A DNA stretch of 64,000 nucleotides from Streptomyces sp. NBC_00271 (GTDB taxonomy: Bacteria > Actinomycetota > Actinomycetes > Streptomycetales > Streptomycetaceae). Where the stretch lies: positions 6,262,001 through 6,326,000 of the forward strand of contig NZ_CP108070.1 of assembly GCF_036178845.1 (NCBI RefSeq), given 5' to 3'. The notes below the pieces were generated by a model, which saw nothing but the letters and a program-made list of their open reading frames with translations, was not told where the DNA came from and did no database searches. Positions 49,534-57,795 of this stretch are shown here, one piece after another; within the stretch, counting starts at the first letter, position 1, and every line of letters begins with the position of its first letter. The translations under genes were made by a program, and so were the position numbers.

Positions 49534-50307
49534 TCAGCGCACCGGGAAGCCGAAGGAGTAGCCCTGCTCCTTGAGCCGGGGGAGGATCCGGCGCAGGGCC
49601 TCGACGGTCTGGGCGCGATCGCCTCCCGCGTCGTGGAAGAGGAGCGTCGGCCCGTCCGGCAACTCCCGCTCGACGGTGGCGACGATGGCGTCCGTACCTG
49701 GCCGCTCGAAGTCCTTGGTGTCCACGTTCCAGCCCAGCGGGCGCATGCCACGGGAGGCGGCGAGCGTGCGGCTGTACGGGGTGAAGGCCCCGCCGGGCGC
49801 CCGGTAGTACATCGGTCGTACGCCCCCGGACGCCTTGGTGATCATGCGTTCGGCGTCGAGGATCTGCTGCGACTGGTAGGCCTGGGACTTCTTGTCCATG
49901 GTGGTGTCGTGCGACACCGAGTGGTCGCACAGCCGGTGCCCGGCAGCGACCACCTTCTTCACGAGGTCCGGGTGGGCCTGCGCCTGCGTCCCCACCATGC
50001 AGAACGTGGCCTTCACCCCGTACTCCCGCAGCACGTCGAGCACTTGAGGGGTCCATACGGGGTCGGGGCCGTCGTCGATGGTGATGTTGACACCGCGCGC
50101 CCCCTTGTCCGAGGCATGCGCGATGGTCACCGCGACCGCCTTGACGCCACTGCCCGGCGCGGCCGACGCGGTCGCCTTCGGCGACGAACCGCCCACGGCC
50201 TCGGCCTGCGCGGTCCATATCGAGGCACCGGCGGCGAGCAACGCCACCCCGATCGCCGCGCCGAGAACCTTGCCGTACCAGCCCTGCCCGCCGCCGTGCC
50301 GCGCCAT
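49534..50307 (-). CDS. Polysaccharide deacetylase (CE4, NodB domain)
   Basis: 257 residues from ATG 50307 (MARHGGGQGWYGKVL). One N-terminal hydrophobic helix (LGAAIGVALLAAGASIWTA), either signal peptide or anchor, then the NodB domain: ITIDDGPDP (catalytic Asp-Asp), HSVSHDT (metal-binding His pair), YRAPGG and LLFHDAGGDRA (catalytic His). All five family motifs are present, so it should deacetylate N-acetylated sugars in peptidoglycan or other chains outside the membrane. Single gene near the island's left boundary. Confidence 0.9.
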   Translation of the reverse strand: MARHGGGQGWYGKVLGAAIGVALLAAGASIWTAQAEAVGGSSPKATASAAPGSGVKAVAVTIAHASDKGARGVNITIDDGPDPVWTPQVLDVLREYGVKATFCMVGTQAQAHPDLVKKVVAAGHRLCDHSVSHDTTMDKKSQAYQSQQILDAERMITKASGGVRPMYYRAPGGAFTPYSRTLAASRGMRPLGWNVDTKDFERPGTDAIVATVERELPDGPTLLFHDAGGDRAQTVEALRRILPRLKEQGYSFGFPVR

Positions 50308-50904
50308 GTCCGCCCCGCTTTCCCGCAGTTCCTCGCCGATTCCTGGTCACCTCGCGACCATCTGTCAGGACGAGGAACAGCGGCCACGGGATGCGTCGGT
50401 TACCGATCAAGGACAATCCCGGGGTGGTTCCCGGACAACCCAGCGAGCAGCGGGCGAAACCGAGCCGCTCGGCCCGATCCCGCCTATCCCCCGACACTGG
50501 CGCGCGCCCACCGCGGTGGCCCGCCGCAGCCGACGTCCCTCAGCCGAGTGGAGTGCCGCTCGCCGGGGTGTTCCAGATGGTTCCTACGGCGTTGGCGACT
50601 CGGACGCCGGTTGCATCCTCCTCAGCCTGGGAGTGACATCGCTTGCGTGGCCGCGTAGGAGCCGACCTGGGGCCGTCCGTGGCCGTCCGGCGATCTGCCG
50701 CTGTGAGGACGGAGCTCCGGCATCGAAGCCCCGGCCGCGGAAATCGGCATCCGCCGATAGGGCGAACGCCACGCCATAACATCCCCTTTGACCTCGAAGA
50801 TACTACTTGCGTTGATATAGGTAGTTTCCGCAGTTAAGTGACAGTGCATCAGTCGGCAGGAAGCCTGGCGACTGAGGTCAACGGTGACAAGGAAGGACTC
50901 GTCC
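50308..50904. other. Intergenic gap upstream of the ice-binding gene
   Basis: No gene supported; the open frames here show no domain or sensible composition. The AT-rich stretch at about 50775-50835 is the likely promoter area of the gene at 50905, with TTGACC at 50789-50794. Confidence 0.4.
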
Positions 50905-52071
50905 ATGACAGTGGATGCCATCCCCGACGCCCCTATCGACAGGCGGCGAACACGGAGGTTCAGAGCAACTGTCGTCATGCTGCCCGCGACCGCGCTGCTA
51001 CTGACGATGACTTTGATCTCGAACCTTGCGAGCGCAGCTGAGGCGTCCGTGGGATTGGGGGCCGCCACGAGTTACGCGGTCCTGGCCGGTACAACGGTCA
51101 CCAATGTGGTCGTCCCCCCGGTCCCCAACACGGTCGTCAACGGCGACCTGGGACTCAGCCCTGGGAACTCGGTGACGGGCTTTCCGCCCGGAGTCGTCAA
51201 CGGAGTGCAGCACGTCGCCGATGCCGCCGCCGTTCAGGCCAAGTCCGACCTGGTCATCGCCTACAACGACGCGGCCAGCAGGGCAACCAACACCGTCCTG
51301 ACCTCCCCGGGTGACATCGGCGGACAGACGCTGGCTCCCGGCGTCTACAGCGCTTCGTCGTCGCTGAATCTCACCGGGACTGTCACTCTCGACGCCCAGG
51401 GCGACCCGAACGCCGTCTTCATCTTCAAGATCGGATCCACTCTGATCACGGCCCCGACGAGCAACGTCTCGCTCATCAACGGAGCGCAGGCCTGCAACGT
51501 GTTCTGGCAGGTGGGGAGTTCCGCCACCATCGACACCAATTCCTTCTTCAAGGGCAACATCCTGGCCCTGCAGTCCATCACGGTGAACACCAATGCGGCG
51601 ATTGAGGGCCGGGCGCTGGCGCGTAATGGTGCGGTCACGTTGGACCACAACGTCATCACGAGGGCGGTTTGCATGACAGGCCCGGCCGGGCCTGCCGGTC
51701 CGACCGGACCCGCCGGACCCTCTGGGCCTCCTGGATCGACCGGATCCACTGGCCCCTCCGGGCCTGCCGGACCGACTGGGCCTGCTGGACCGACTGGGCC
51801 TGCCGGACCCTCCGGGCCTGCTGGACCGACTGGGCCTGCCGGACCCTCCGGGCCTGCTGGACCGACTGGGCCTGCCGGACCGACTGGGCCTGCCGGACCC
51901 TCCGGGCCTGCTGGACCGACTGGGCCTGCCGGACCGAAGGGAGACAAGGGTCCGAAGGGGGATAAGGGAGACAGGGGCCCGAGAGGGCACAAGGGAGACA
52001 GGGGTCCGAAGGGGCATAAGGGGGACAGGGGCCCCAAGGGGCATAGGGGAGACAAGGGATCGAAGTGGTAG
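50905..52071 (+). CDS. Secreted ice-binding (DUF3494) protein with 43-triplet collagen-like tail
   Basis: 388 residues from ATG 50905, preceded by GGAAGGA. Signal peptide with cleavage after ASA near residue 45. The DUF3494 domain runs over residues ~48-255: [79 protein letters not shown] and [20 protein letters not shown], all as in family members. From residue 259 (base 51679) 43 uninterrupted Gly-X-Y triplets follow: 28 neutral (Pro, Ala, Thr, Ser) and then 15 charged (Lys, Asp, Arg, His), ending SKW. No sortase signal. Family members bind ice or sugars in adhesins; triple-helix assembly is inferred. Confidence 0.9.
   Translation: MTVDAIPDAPIDRRRTRRFRATVVMLPATALLLTMTLISNLASAAEASVGLGAATSYAVLAGTTVTNVVVPPVPNTVVNGDLGLSPGNSVTGFPPGVVNGVQHVADAAAVQAKSDLVIAYNDAASRATNTVLTSPGDIGGQTLAPGVYSASSSLNLTGTVTLDAQGDPNAVFIFKIGSTLITAPTSNVSLINGAQACNVFWQVGSSATIDTNSFFKGNILALQSITVNTNAAIEGRALARNGAVTLDHNVITRAVCMTGPAGPAGPTGPAGPSGPPGSTGSTGPSGPAGPTGPAGPTGPAGPSGPAGPTGPAGPSGPAGPTGPAGPTGPAGPSGPAGPTGPAGPKGDKGPKGDKGDRGPRGHKGDRGPKGHKGDRGPKGHRGDKGSKW
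51679..52065 (+). repeat. Nine-base-period collagen repeat coding DNA
   Basis: Near-perfect tandem 9- and 18-base units, mainly GGACCGACTGGGCCTGCC and GGACCCTCCGGGCCTGCT, encode the neutral block up to about 51930; the charged block uses purine-rich units (GGGGACAAGG-like). Such DNA changes length by slippage, so copy number may vary between strains. Confidence 0.9.
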
Positions 52072-52168
52072 CGGCCACAAGGGCAGCAGTCACAAGGCTC
52101 GATAACATCCGTTCGTTCTCATGGCTGTATTGCAACGTCGGCGACCTCTGAGAAGCGAAGTCTCACGT

Positions 52169-52240
52169 TCATGTACGCAGACGCTCGGCTGGTGTTTCCC
52201 AGCCGAGCGTCTTGCGTGGGCGGCTTTTGAGGCGACAAGT
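52169..52240 (-). pseudogene. IS30-type transposase, C-terminal scrap
   Basis: The minus strand reads KSRPRKTLGWETPAERL, a well-known C-terminal motif of IS30-family transposases, stop at 52169. The DDE domain is missing. Inside this scrap lies a perfect 14-base inverted repeat (52179-52192/52199-52212, loop TGTTTC) that may serve as a terminator for the collagen-tailed gene. Confidence 0.6.
52179..52212. terminator. Perfect 14-bp hairpin downstream of the ice-binding gene
   Basis: Arms AGACGCTCGGCTGG and CCAGCCGAGCGTCT around TGTTTC, about 110 bases after the collagen gene stop. It coincides with the coding sequence of an IS30 transposase motif. Confidence 0.55.
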
Positions 52241-52550
52241 CCGCCCCCGACTGTACGAACGACCTGGACGCCAGTGCCACAACGACATTGAGGGCCATCT
52301 GTCCTGACCGTGTGTGACATGCCGCGTGCGGCGTAATGGGCTCTGTGGGTTGGTCGGCCGCGTCACTCTGTGCGGGTTGATCACGGCCGTGTCAGGAGCT
52401 CGTGTGTACAGATCACGTGAGCGGTCGAGCGTATCCGCCGTGGCCGCCGGATGAACCCGAGAACGTCGGGGCGGGCGATGGATCCGCGGCACGAGATGAG
52501 CAGGGACACGGTGGCCGAGGCTTTGAAGACGTCGGTGCGGGGGTGCGGCT
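52241..52550. other. Intergenic gap before the phosphatase gene
   Basis: No gene or strong repeat supported. Frames here do not continue the transposase homology. It presumably contains the promoter of the phosphatase gene at 52551. Confidence 0.4.
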
Positions 52551-53792
52551 GTGGCGGAAGGTGAGCGGCGGCCCGACAAGGGCATGGTGGACCGGTCGGA
52601 AAGGTTCGGTGAGCGGCTGCTGGGAGTGCTGCTGGACCGGGCACATGAGATGCCGCCGCAGCTGATCGCCCCGCTGATCGCGGAAGAGGTGGCCAGAGTG
52701 GGTGGCCGCGACGTCTCGATCCTGCTGCAGGACTACGCCCAGCTGGTTCTGGTGCCGCTACCGGGTCGGCGGCTGATGGTCGGCGAGCCTGAGCCGATCG
52801 ACGACTCTCCCGCCGGCACGGCCTTCCTGTACGCGACCACCGCCGAGGTGCCGCAGGACGACGGCGTCCGGATGTACCTGCCGTTGCTGGACGGCAGCGA
52901 CCAGGTGGGAGTGATGGCCCTCACCCTGGACACCGTCGATGACGACGACCGACGGCTGCTGCGCAGGCTCGCCGGCCTGGTCGCCGACATGCTGGTCACC
53001 AAGCACAGCTACACCGACCAGTTCTTCCTCGCCCGGCGCCGTGAACCGATGAGCGTGGCCGCGGAGATCCAGTGGTCCCTGCTGCCGCCGCTGGCGATGT
53101 CCATCCCGCAGGTCTCGGTCGCCGGAATCCTGGAGCCCGCCTACAACGTCGCGGGCGACAGCTTCGACTACGCCCTCAACGAAGACATCCTGCACGTCGC
53201 CATGGTCGACGCAATGGGCCACGGTCTGGACGCCGCCACGATGGCGACCGTCGCCGTCGGGGCCTACCGGCACGCCCGACGTTCCGACATCGGCCTGTCC
53301 GAGATCTACGCGTTCATGGACCGGGCGATCGCCGAGCAGTTCGGGCCCGACCATTTCGTCACCGCGCAGATGATGCGTCTGAACATCGCGACGGGCCACC
53401 TGCAGTGGGTCAACGCCGGCCACCCCGCACCGCTGCTGATCCGCGACCACCGGGTCCTCCGGCAGCTGGCAGGCCCGACCACCTTGCCGGTCGGCTTCGG
53501 CGGCGAAGATCCCCAGATCAGTGAGCAGATGCTCCAACGCGGCGACCGAGTGCTGTGCTTCACCGACGGCCTGATCGAGGAGCACGAGGCCGGCGGAGAA
53601 CAGTTCGGCGAGGATCAGCTCATTCACTGGGTCAACCGCATCGAACACGGAGAGAAGGGAGTACGAGCGGTGGTGCGCGCACTCTCCCACGCCCTGAAGC
53701 GGCAACGAGGCGGTCGCACCAGCGACGACGCGACCCTCTTCCTGATCGAATGGCGCGGGGGCGATGCCGACCACCTCGCCGTCCTGGACTGA
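52551..53792 (+). CDS. PP2C/SpoIIE-type phosphatase with N-terminal sensor-like domain
   Basis: 413 residues from GTG 52551; ATG 52584 with AAGG upstream is equally plausible. Residues ~20-150 form a small GAF-like domain (LLDRAHEMPPQLIAPLIAEE, GRDVSILLQDYAQLVLVPLP, YLPLLDGSDQVGVMALTLD). The phosphatase domain follows: EIQWSLLPPLAMSIPQVSVA, NVAGDSFDYALNEDILHVAM, MVDAMGHGLDAATMATVAVG, FTDGLIEEHEAGGEQFGEDQ and RTSDDATLFLIEW. Metal-binding Asp are present, although GDxxxD reads GDSFDYA. It is one of the signalling genes of the island, near GAF-ANTAR and STAS genes, and could act on the STAS protein. Confidence 0.9.
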   Translation: MAEGERRPDKGMVDRSERFGERLLGVLLDRAHEMPPQLIAPLIAEEVARVGGRDVSILLQDYAQLVLVPLPGRRLMVGEPEPIDDSPAGTAFLYATTAEVPQDDGVRMYLPLLDGSDQVGVMALTLDTVDDDDRRLLRRLAGLVADMLVTKHSYTDQFFLARRREPMSVAAEIQWSLLPPLAMSIPQVSVAGILEPAYNVAGDSFDYALNEDILHVAMVDAMGHGLDAATMATVAVGAYRHARRSDIGLSEIYAFMDRAIAEQFGPDHFVTAQMMRLNIATGHLQWVNAGHPAPLLIRDHRVLRQLAGPTTLPVGFGGEDPQISEQMLQRGDRVLCFTDGLIEEHEAGGEQFGEDQLIHWVNRIEHGEKGVRAVVRALSHALKRQRGGRTSDDATLFLIEWRGGDADHLAVLD

Positions 53793-53884
53793 GCCGACAG
53801 CCGAACGTGGTCGGCATCGGCATGCGCCGGACCTGGATCCAACGGGCCTTCCACCCCATAAGAGTGCACCGGCCCCGGACCGCG

Positions 53885-54157
53885 TCAGCCGCGTTCCTCC
53901 TCCTCGGCCTCCATGAGCCGGATCCCCCGATGCGTCAACATCACCATCGCGGGTGTGTTTCCCTGCACCCAGTCGACAGTGATGAGCTCTTCGCCCACCA
54001 GATATGCGCACGCCGCGGCCAGATCCTGCTCAGGGACCTGGAGGTCGTCACGCAGCCTCGCCCCGGTGACGCCAAGGAGGCGATTGCCTTCCGTGGCCTC
54101 GTACAGCGTTTTCATGATCGCTTCGCGGTAGTTCTTCCGCTCGCGCAGTGTTGCCAT
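53885..54157 (-). CDS. Small winged-helix-like protein
   Basis: 90 residues from ATG 54157 (MATLRERKNYREAIMKTLYE); GTG 54169 is possible. The pattern TLYEATEGNRLLGVTGARLR, then VPEQDLAAACAYLVGEELIT and MVMLTHRGIRLMEAEEEERG fits a winged helix: three helices, beta wing, acidic end. No operator-like repeat was found. It follows the DUF5994 gene by 21 bases on the same strand. Confidence 0.6.
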   Translation of the reverse strand: MATLRERKNYREAIMKTLYEATEGNRLLGVTGARLRDDLQVPEQDLAAACAYLVGEELITVDWVQGNTPAMVMLTHRGIRLMEAEEEERG

Positions 54158-54178
54158 GATTGCCGCCACTCGTGCCTG

Positions 54179-54790
54179 TCACCTCACTCTACTCCGGGCC
54201 TTGCCAAGAGAACCTACGTTCTCCATGACCAGGCGGCACGGCCGGTCGGCAGCTGCCTGGTAGGAGGAGGTGTCATCCCCGTCTTCCCAGGTTTCCTCGG
54301 AATCCTGGTCCAGGACAGTCATGGAACTGCCGTGGAGGGCGTGTTCCGCTGCCATGAGGGCGCTCGCGGTCGTCGGAGGGCGGGTGCTGTCGCTCGCGGC
54401 GGCCATCAGGCGAGCGGCTGCCGGGGCGTTGGTCTCCGGTGGTATCACCAGCAGGTTCCAGCTGCCCGTGGTGTGGGACAGCAGCATGATCTTGTGGGGG
54501 TCCAGCTCCGTCGTGAACCAACCGACCTTCACCACGTGACCGTTGACGGGCACCCTGCTCGGGAGGGCAGGCCAGTACGTCGCGTTGACGGCGATCCGGG
54601 TGATCCGTCCGGACAGGGGGTCCAGTACGTCGGCCAGGGCGGAGAGTTCGTGTGTCAGGTCCCGGGAGCGGGGCCACCAGGCACCATCGAGAAGTCCTCG
54701 GGAAGTGCTCACGGTTTTGAGCGCGAGGCGAGCGGTCGGAGCCCTGAAGGGCGCGATCCGCAGCGGGGGTCGGTCGGTGGTCGCGGACAT
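54179..54790 (-). CDS. DUF5994 family protein (paralogue 2)
   Basis: 203 residues from ATG 54790 (MSATTDRPPLRIAPF), preceded by GGGAG; the frame extends to 54976 without a ribosome site. The core resembles the neighbour at 55083-55700: LDGAWWPRSRDLTHELSALA, DPLSGRITRIAVNATYWPAL, VPVNGHVVKVGWFTTELDPH, SWNLLVIPPETN and AAARLMAAASD. Soluble, unknown function, common in Streptomyces. It ends in an acidic region and RLVMENVGSLGKARSRV. Part of a short unit with the winged-helix gene. Confidence 0.75.
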   Translation of the reverse strand: MSATTDRPPLRIAPFRAPTARLALKTVSTSRGLLDGAWWPRSRDLTHELSALADVLDPLSGRITRIAVNATYWPALPSRVPVNGHVVKVGWFTTELDPHKIMLLSHTTGSWNLLVIPPETNAPAAARLMAAASDSTRPPTTASALMAAEHALHGSSMTVLDQDSEETWEDGDDTSSYQAAADRPCRLVMENVGSLGKARSRVR

Positions 54791-54961
54791 CGCGCGCACC
54801 TGTCTCCCGGCCGCTGCTTGGGGCGGCGGCCCGGTGTCGTCACTCGCCGAGAACGACACCGGCATGGCGGCCGATGTGCGAAATACTCTCGATGCCTCCA
54901 CGCTACTCCGGCGGCACGCCGAACGGGCCTGAGCGAGGCCCCGGTTCCGAACGCCGCCCAT

Positions 54962-55063
54962 CACGCACCGCACCATCAGGTACCGCGTAGTGCGCCATCA
55001 CGCACCGCGCCATTACGCACCGCGCCATCAGGTACCGCGCACCGCGCCATTACGCACCGCGCC
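54962..55063 (+). repeat. Alternating 15-bp and 22-bp tandem repeats between DUF5994 genes
   Basis: Units in order: A (54962-54976), B (54977-54998), A (54999-55013), A (55014-55028), B (55029-55050), partial A (55051-55063). A is YACGCACCGCRCCAT; B begins CAGGTACCGCG and ends GCGCCAT. Non-coding in all likelihood. Confidence 0.85.
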
Positions 55064-55082
55064 GGTCCGACCGTCATGCCTC

Positions 55083-55700
55083 TCACATGCCTGGCGCCGC
55101 CATCGGCAGGCGGCCGATGGCGGCGCCCACGGGACTGTGGGAGGAGGTGTGACGGGCGTCGTGTCCGCCTTCGGAGTCCCAGACCGTTTCCCGGGCCGAG
55201 TCCCATGCGGCGGCCTCGGCCTCGGCGGCGATGCGGAAGAGCTCGGCCTCCCGGATCAGGCCGCTTGCGGTGAGGCTGAGTGCGGGATCCGTGGCGGTGG
55301 TCATCAGCCGGGCGGCCGTGACGTCGTCGGTCTCGGGTGGGATCACCAGGAGGTCCCAACGACCCGCGGTGTAGGAGAGCAGCAGCAGTTTGTGCGGGTC
55401 CTGCTCGGCCTTGAACCAGCCGACCTTCACCACATGGCCCTGGACGGGAACCTTGCGAGGGATGACCGGCCAGAACGTGGGGTTCACGGTGACGTGGGTG
55501 ATCCGCCCCCACAGCGGGTCCAAGACGGCGGTGAGCGCGAAAAGTTCGGCCGTCAGGTCGCGGGAGCGTGGCCACCATGCGCCGTCGATCAGGGCGGGCG
55601 CCGCGCCAGGCGGCGTGAGCTGCAGCCGGAGAGGTGGCGGTGAAGAAGAGAAGGTCCGGTCTTCGACCGCGGGCTTGTCGAACATGGTTGCGGTCATCAT
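55083..55700 (-). CDS. DUF5994 family protein (paralogue 1)
   Basis: 205 residues from ATG 55700 or 55697 (MTATMFDKPAVEDRTF). Core: LIDGAWWPRSRDLTAELFAL, DPLWGRITHVTVNPTFWPVI, VPVQGHVVKVGWFKAEQDPH, RWDLLVIPPETDDVTAARLM. Closer to the family pattern than paralogue 2, which lies downstream across the repeat block. Unknown function; the conserved Trp and Asp patches suggest a shared ligand site. Confidence 0.78.
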   Translation of the reverse strand: MMTATMFDKPAVEDRTFSSSPPPLRLQLTPPGAAPALIDGAWWPRSRDLTAELFALTAVLDPLWGRITHVTVNPTFWPVIPRKVPVQGHVVKVGWFKAEQDPHKLLLLSYTAGRWDLLVIPPETDDVTAARLMTTATDPALSLTASGLIREAELFRIAAEAEAAAWDSARETVWDSEGGHDARHTSSHSPVGAAIGRLPMAAPGM

Positions 55701-56200
55701 GCGAACCCTGCCCCGGGCCGGCCAGGACCGGCCCGGTGTCGTGAATCGCCGGGGACGGCACGGGCATCGAAGCCGGTGTACGAAGTACCCTCGGTATCTT
55801 CAGGATACTCCTGGCCGGGGTCCGACGGACGGATACCGTGACGCGAGTTCCACGGCGTGCCGGACTCGCGGTCGCCCGTTACCCGTAGTACTGGAAGATC
55901 CCCTTTCCACGACATCGTGATCGCGCCGCTCACGGACATCGGCTGCCTTGATCACGCCCTCTCCCTTCCGGGCGCGGCACCCTCACGAGGCATGAGCCAA
56001 CGGCTCCGGCGCAAACACGCCGGAGCCGCCCTTCCGGGCGGTTGCACGTGAGAGTGAACCGGCGTGCCAAGTAGCCATCGTTGTCCGGCAGTAGATGCAT
56101 CTGTCGCGCACTATCGGCACTCTTCGGGCGGGACTACGCTGTGGAGTGAGGCCCCAGTCCCCGGTTCCGATGCTGTGTTTTGCTCCCGGGGAGGTCCGCT
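55701..56200. other. Intergenic gap with a 10-bp hairpin
   Basis: No gene supported. Contains a perfect hairpin GGCTCCGGCG/CGCCGGAGCC (56002-56011/56018-56027) with loop CAAACA, probably a terminator or attenuator for whichever strand is transcribed. An 80-residue frame on the minus strand (55697-55939) overlaps the DUF5994 start and looks accidental. Confidence 0.45.
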
Positions 56201-56461
56201 GTGTTCGTTCTGCTTCTCGTCCTGATCATGGTCTTGTTCGGCTTCGGTTTCCTCAATCCCATCTGGTGGGTCGCCGCGGCTGTGGTGGTCTTCGGAGCCA
56301 CCCGTTACGGCCGCCGGGGCCGCGGCGGGTCCGACTTCGGTGAGTACCAGGACTATCGGGACCGGCGGGAGCGTCAGGACCGCTGGGATCGCCGCTACAG
56401 CCGTCAGCACCGAGCGCGCTGGAACCGCGAGGACCGGCGGGACCGCGAGCGCCGGGGGTGA
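56201..56461 (+). CDS. Small membrane protein with charged repeat tail
   Basis: 86 residues from GTG 56201, preceded by GGGGAGG. Two hydrophobic helices in quick succession (VLLLVLIMVLFGFGFL and IWWVAAAVVVFGATR), then a highly charged Arg/Asp/Tyr tail (YQDYRDRRERQDRWDRRY). Small hydrophobic proteins of this kind are frequent in Streptomyces; no function known. Single gene. Confidence 0.65.
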   Translation: MFVLLLVLIMVLFGFGFLNPIWWVAAAVVVFGATRYGRRGRGGSDFGEYQDYRDRRERQDRWDRRYSRQHRARWNREDRRDRERRG

Positions 56462-56944
56462 CCGACGAAGTGCCGCCGGCGTCGCCCGCGCACCGTGGCC
56501 GGCTGCTCCTGCCAGGTCCGTTCCGAAGCGGCATCGAGGCCAGAACGCGTACGCCATGCCCTGTTCCGCTCGTCGTGCATGTGCTCTACGGTCAGGGCAA
56601 GGCAGGCGGGACTTCGTCCGTGTCGGGAATCGACGGAACCGGCAAGTCCCCCACCCAGGCTCCCAGCCCCCGAGTCGCAATCGAGGCCGGCCGGAGCCGC
56701 ATCGCCGGAGCACGCGGCTCCAGCTTCCGTCCTCCTGGCGTTTTCCACTCGGGGTGCTCCCGCCACCCCGCCGCCTCGGAGGGCAGCGCGCGAGGACACG
56801 ATGGCCGGGGGGCCTCGCGTCCTCGCGACCACGGCCGCCGCCGAACACCATCGGCGGCGGCCGTCCGGCCCGGAGAGCAGAGTCTGCGAACCACAGCCCG
56901 TGAACCACCGTCTGGGAGCTGCTACCGACAGGTCGTGGCCTTGG
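56462..56944. other. Gap with no supported gene
   Basis: I see no convincing coding sequence, RNA or repeat between the small membrane protein and the GAF-ANTAR gene; open frames in several phases have poor composition and no motifs. Confidence 0.4.
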
Positions 56945-57661
56945 TCAGGACCTCAGGCCCGGGAGGGCTTCGGAGTCGTCGATGAACGCGCGGGCCAGGT
57001 CGGACAGGCGCCGGTTGTGAGCACGGGCGTAACCGCGCAGTGTGGTGAAGGCCTGTTCCATGTCGATGCCCCGGCGTTCGGCGAGTTTTCCCTTGGCCTG
57101 TTCGATCAGGACGCGGCTGTTCAGCGCGCTCTGCAGTTGCTCGTTGAGGACGGTGCTGCGGTGCGCGGTGCGTTGTTGCAGCAGGCTGATGGTGGCGACG
57201 TCGGCCAGGGCCTGGGCGAGCGGCGTGGCGTCCGGCTCGAAGGGGCCCGGGGTGGCGTGGAAGAGGTTCAGGGCCCCGACGACCTCGTCCCGTAGACGCA
57301 TGGGCAGGGCCTGGACCGCCCCGAACCCGCTGCGGTGGGCGGTCGCGACAAAGCGTGGCCAGCGGTCGGCCTCCCCGCTCAGGTTGGCGACGATCACCGG
57401 TGCGCCGGTGCGGAAGCAGTCCAGGCAGGGCCCTTCGTCGTTCTGCAGCTGGAAGAGTTCCAGCAGGCGCACCTGTTCGTCGGAGGCGGCCATGACGCGG
57501 AGTTCGCCGTCACGGTCCGCGAGCAGCACGCCTGCGGCACTCGCGCCGAGCATGCCCACACAGCGGTCGGTCAGCAGGCGCAGGAAGTCGATCAGGTCGA
57601 AGTCGGCGACCAGGTTGTCCGCCAGCTCGACGAAGGTCTTGGCCAGGAGTCGCTGATTCAT
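56945..57661 (-). CDS. GAF-ANTAR two-domain RNA-binding regulator
   Basis: 238 residues from ATG 57661, preceded by GGAGGG. GAF domain: LRLLTDRCVGMLGASAAGVL, DEGPCLDCFRTGAPVIVANL, VGALNLFHATPGPF. The ANTAR domain follows: SRVLIEQAKGKLAERRGIDM and AFTTLRGYARAHNRRLSDLA, with the three-helix pattern and the conserved AR...NRRL. Such proteins bind paired RNA hairpins to relieve termination; the GAF part senses a signal. Last gene of the four-gene minus-strand cluster. Confidence 0.9.
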   Translation of the reverse strand: MNQRLLAKTFVELADNLVADFDLIDFLRLLTDRCVGMLGASAAGVLLADRDGELRVMAASDEQVRLLELFQLQNDEGPCLDCFRTGAPVIVANLSGEADRWPRFVATAHRSGFGAVQALPMRLRDEVVGALNLFHATPGPFEPDATPLAQALADVATISLLQQRTAHRSTVLNEQLQSALNSRVLIEQAKGKLAERRGIDMEQAFTTLRGYARAHNRRLSDLARAFIDDSEALPGLRS

Positions 57662-57795
57662 CGTGCACACCCTCCGTCGGGACTGATCCCGGCCCGGATG
57701 ACGGGACGGGAAGCGCAACTCGTGTCCTTGTCCGGTTTCTTGGTCCGGCTCTCTTCGTTCGGTTTCTTGGTTCGCTTCTTGGCTCGGCAAAGGTG

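Noticed and set aside
50391..50636. 81-residue plus-strand frame between deacetylase and ice-binding genes
   Set aside because: No domain or ribosome site; composition like intergenic DNA.
51669..51965. Plus-strand shifted-frame Trp/Cys-rich repeat
   Set aside because: Alternative phase of the collagen repeat without signal or ribosome site.
51345..52055. Minus-strand repetitive frame ([13 protein letters not shown])
   Set aside because: Antisense of the collagen repeat; periodic DNA keeps all frames open.
54962..55063. CRISPR-like array
   Set aside because: Units are contiguous without unique spacers of constant length and no cas gene is near.
55697..55939. 80-residue minus-strand frame upstream of DUF5994
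   Set aside because: Overlaps the DUF5994 start, no ribosome site, no recognisable domain.
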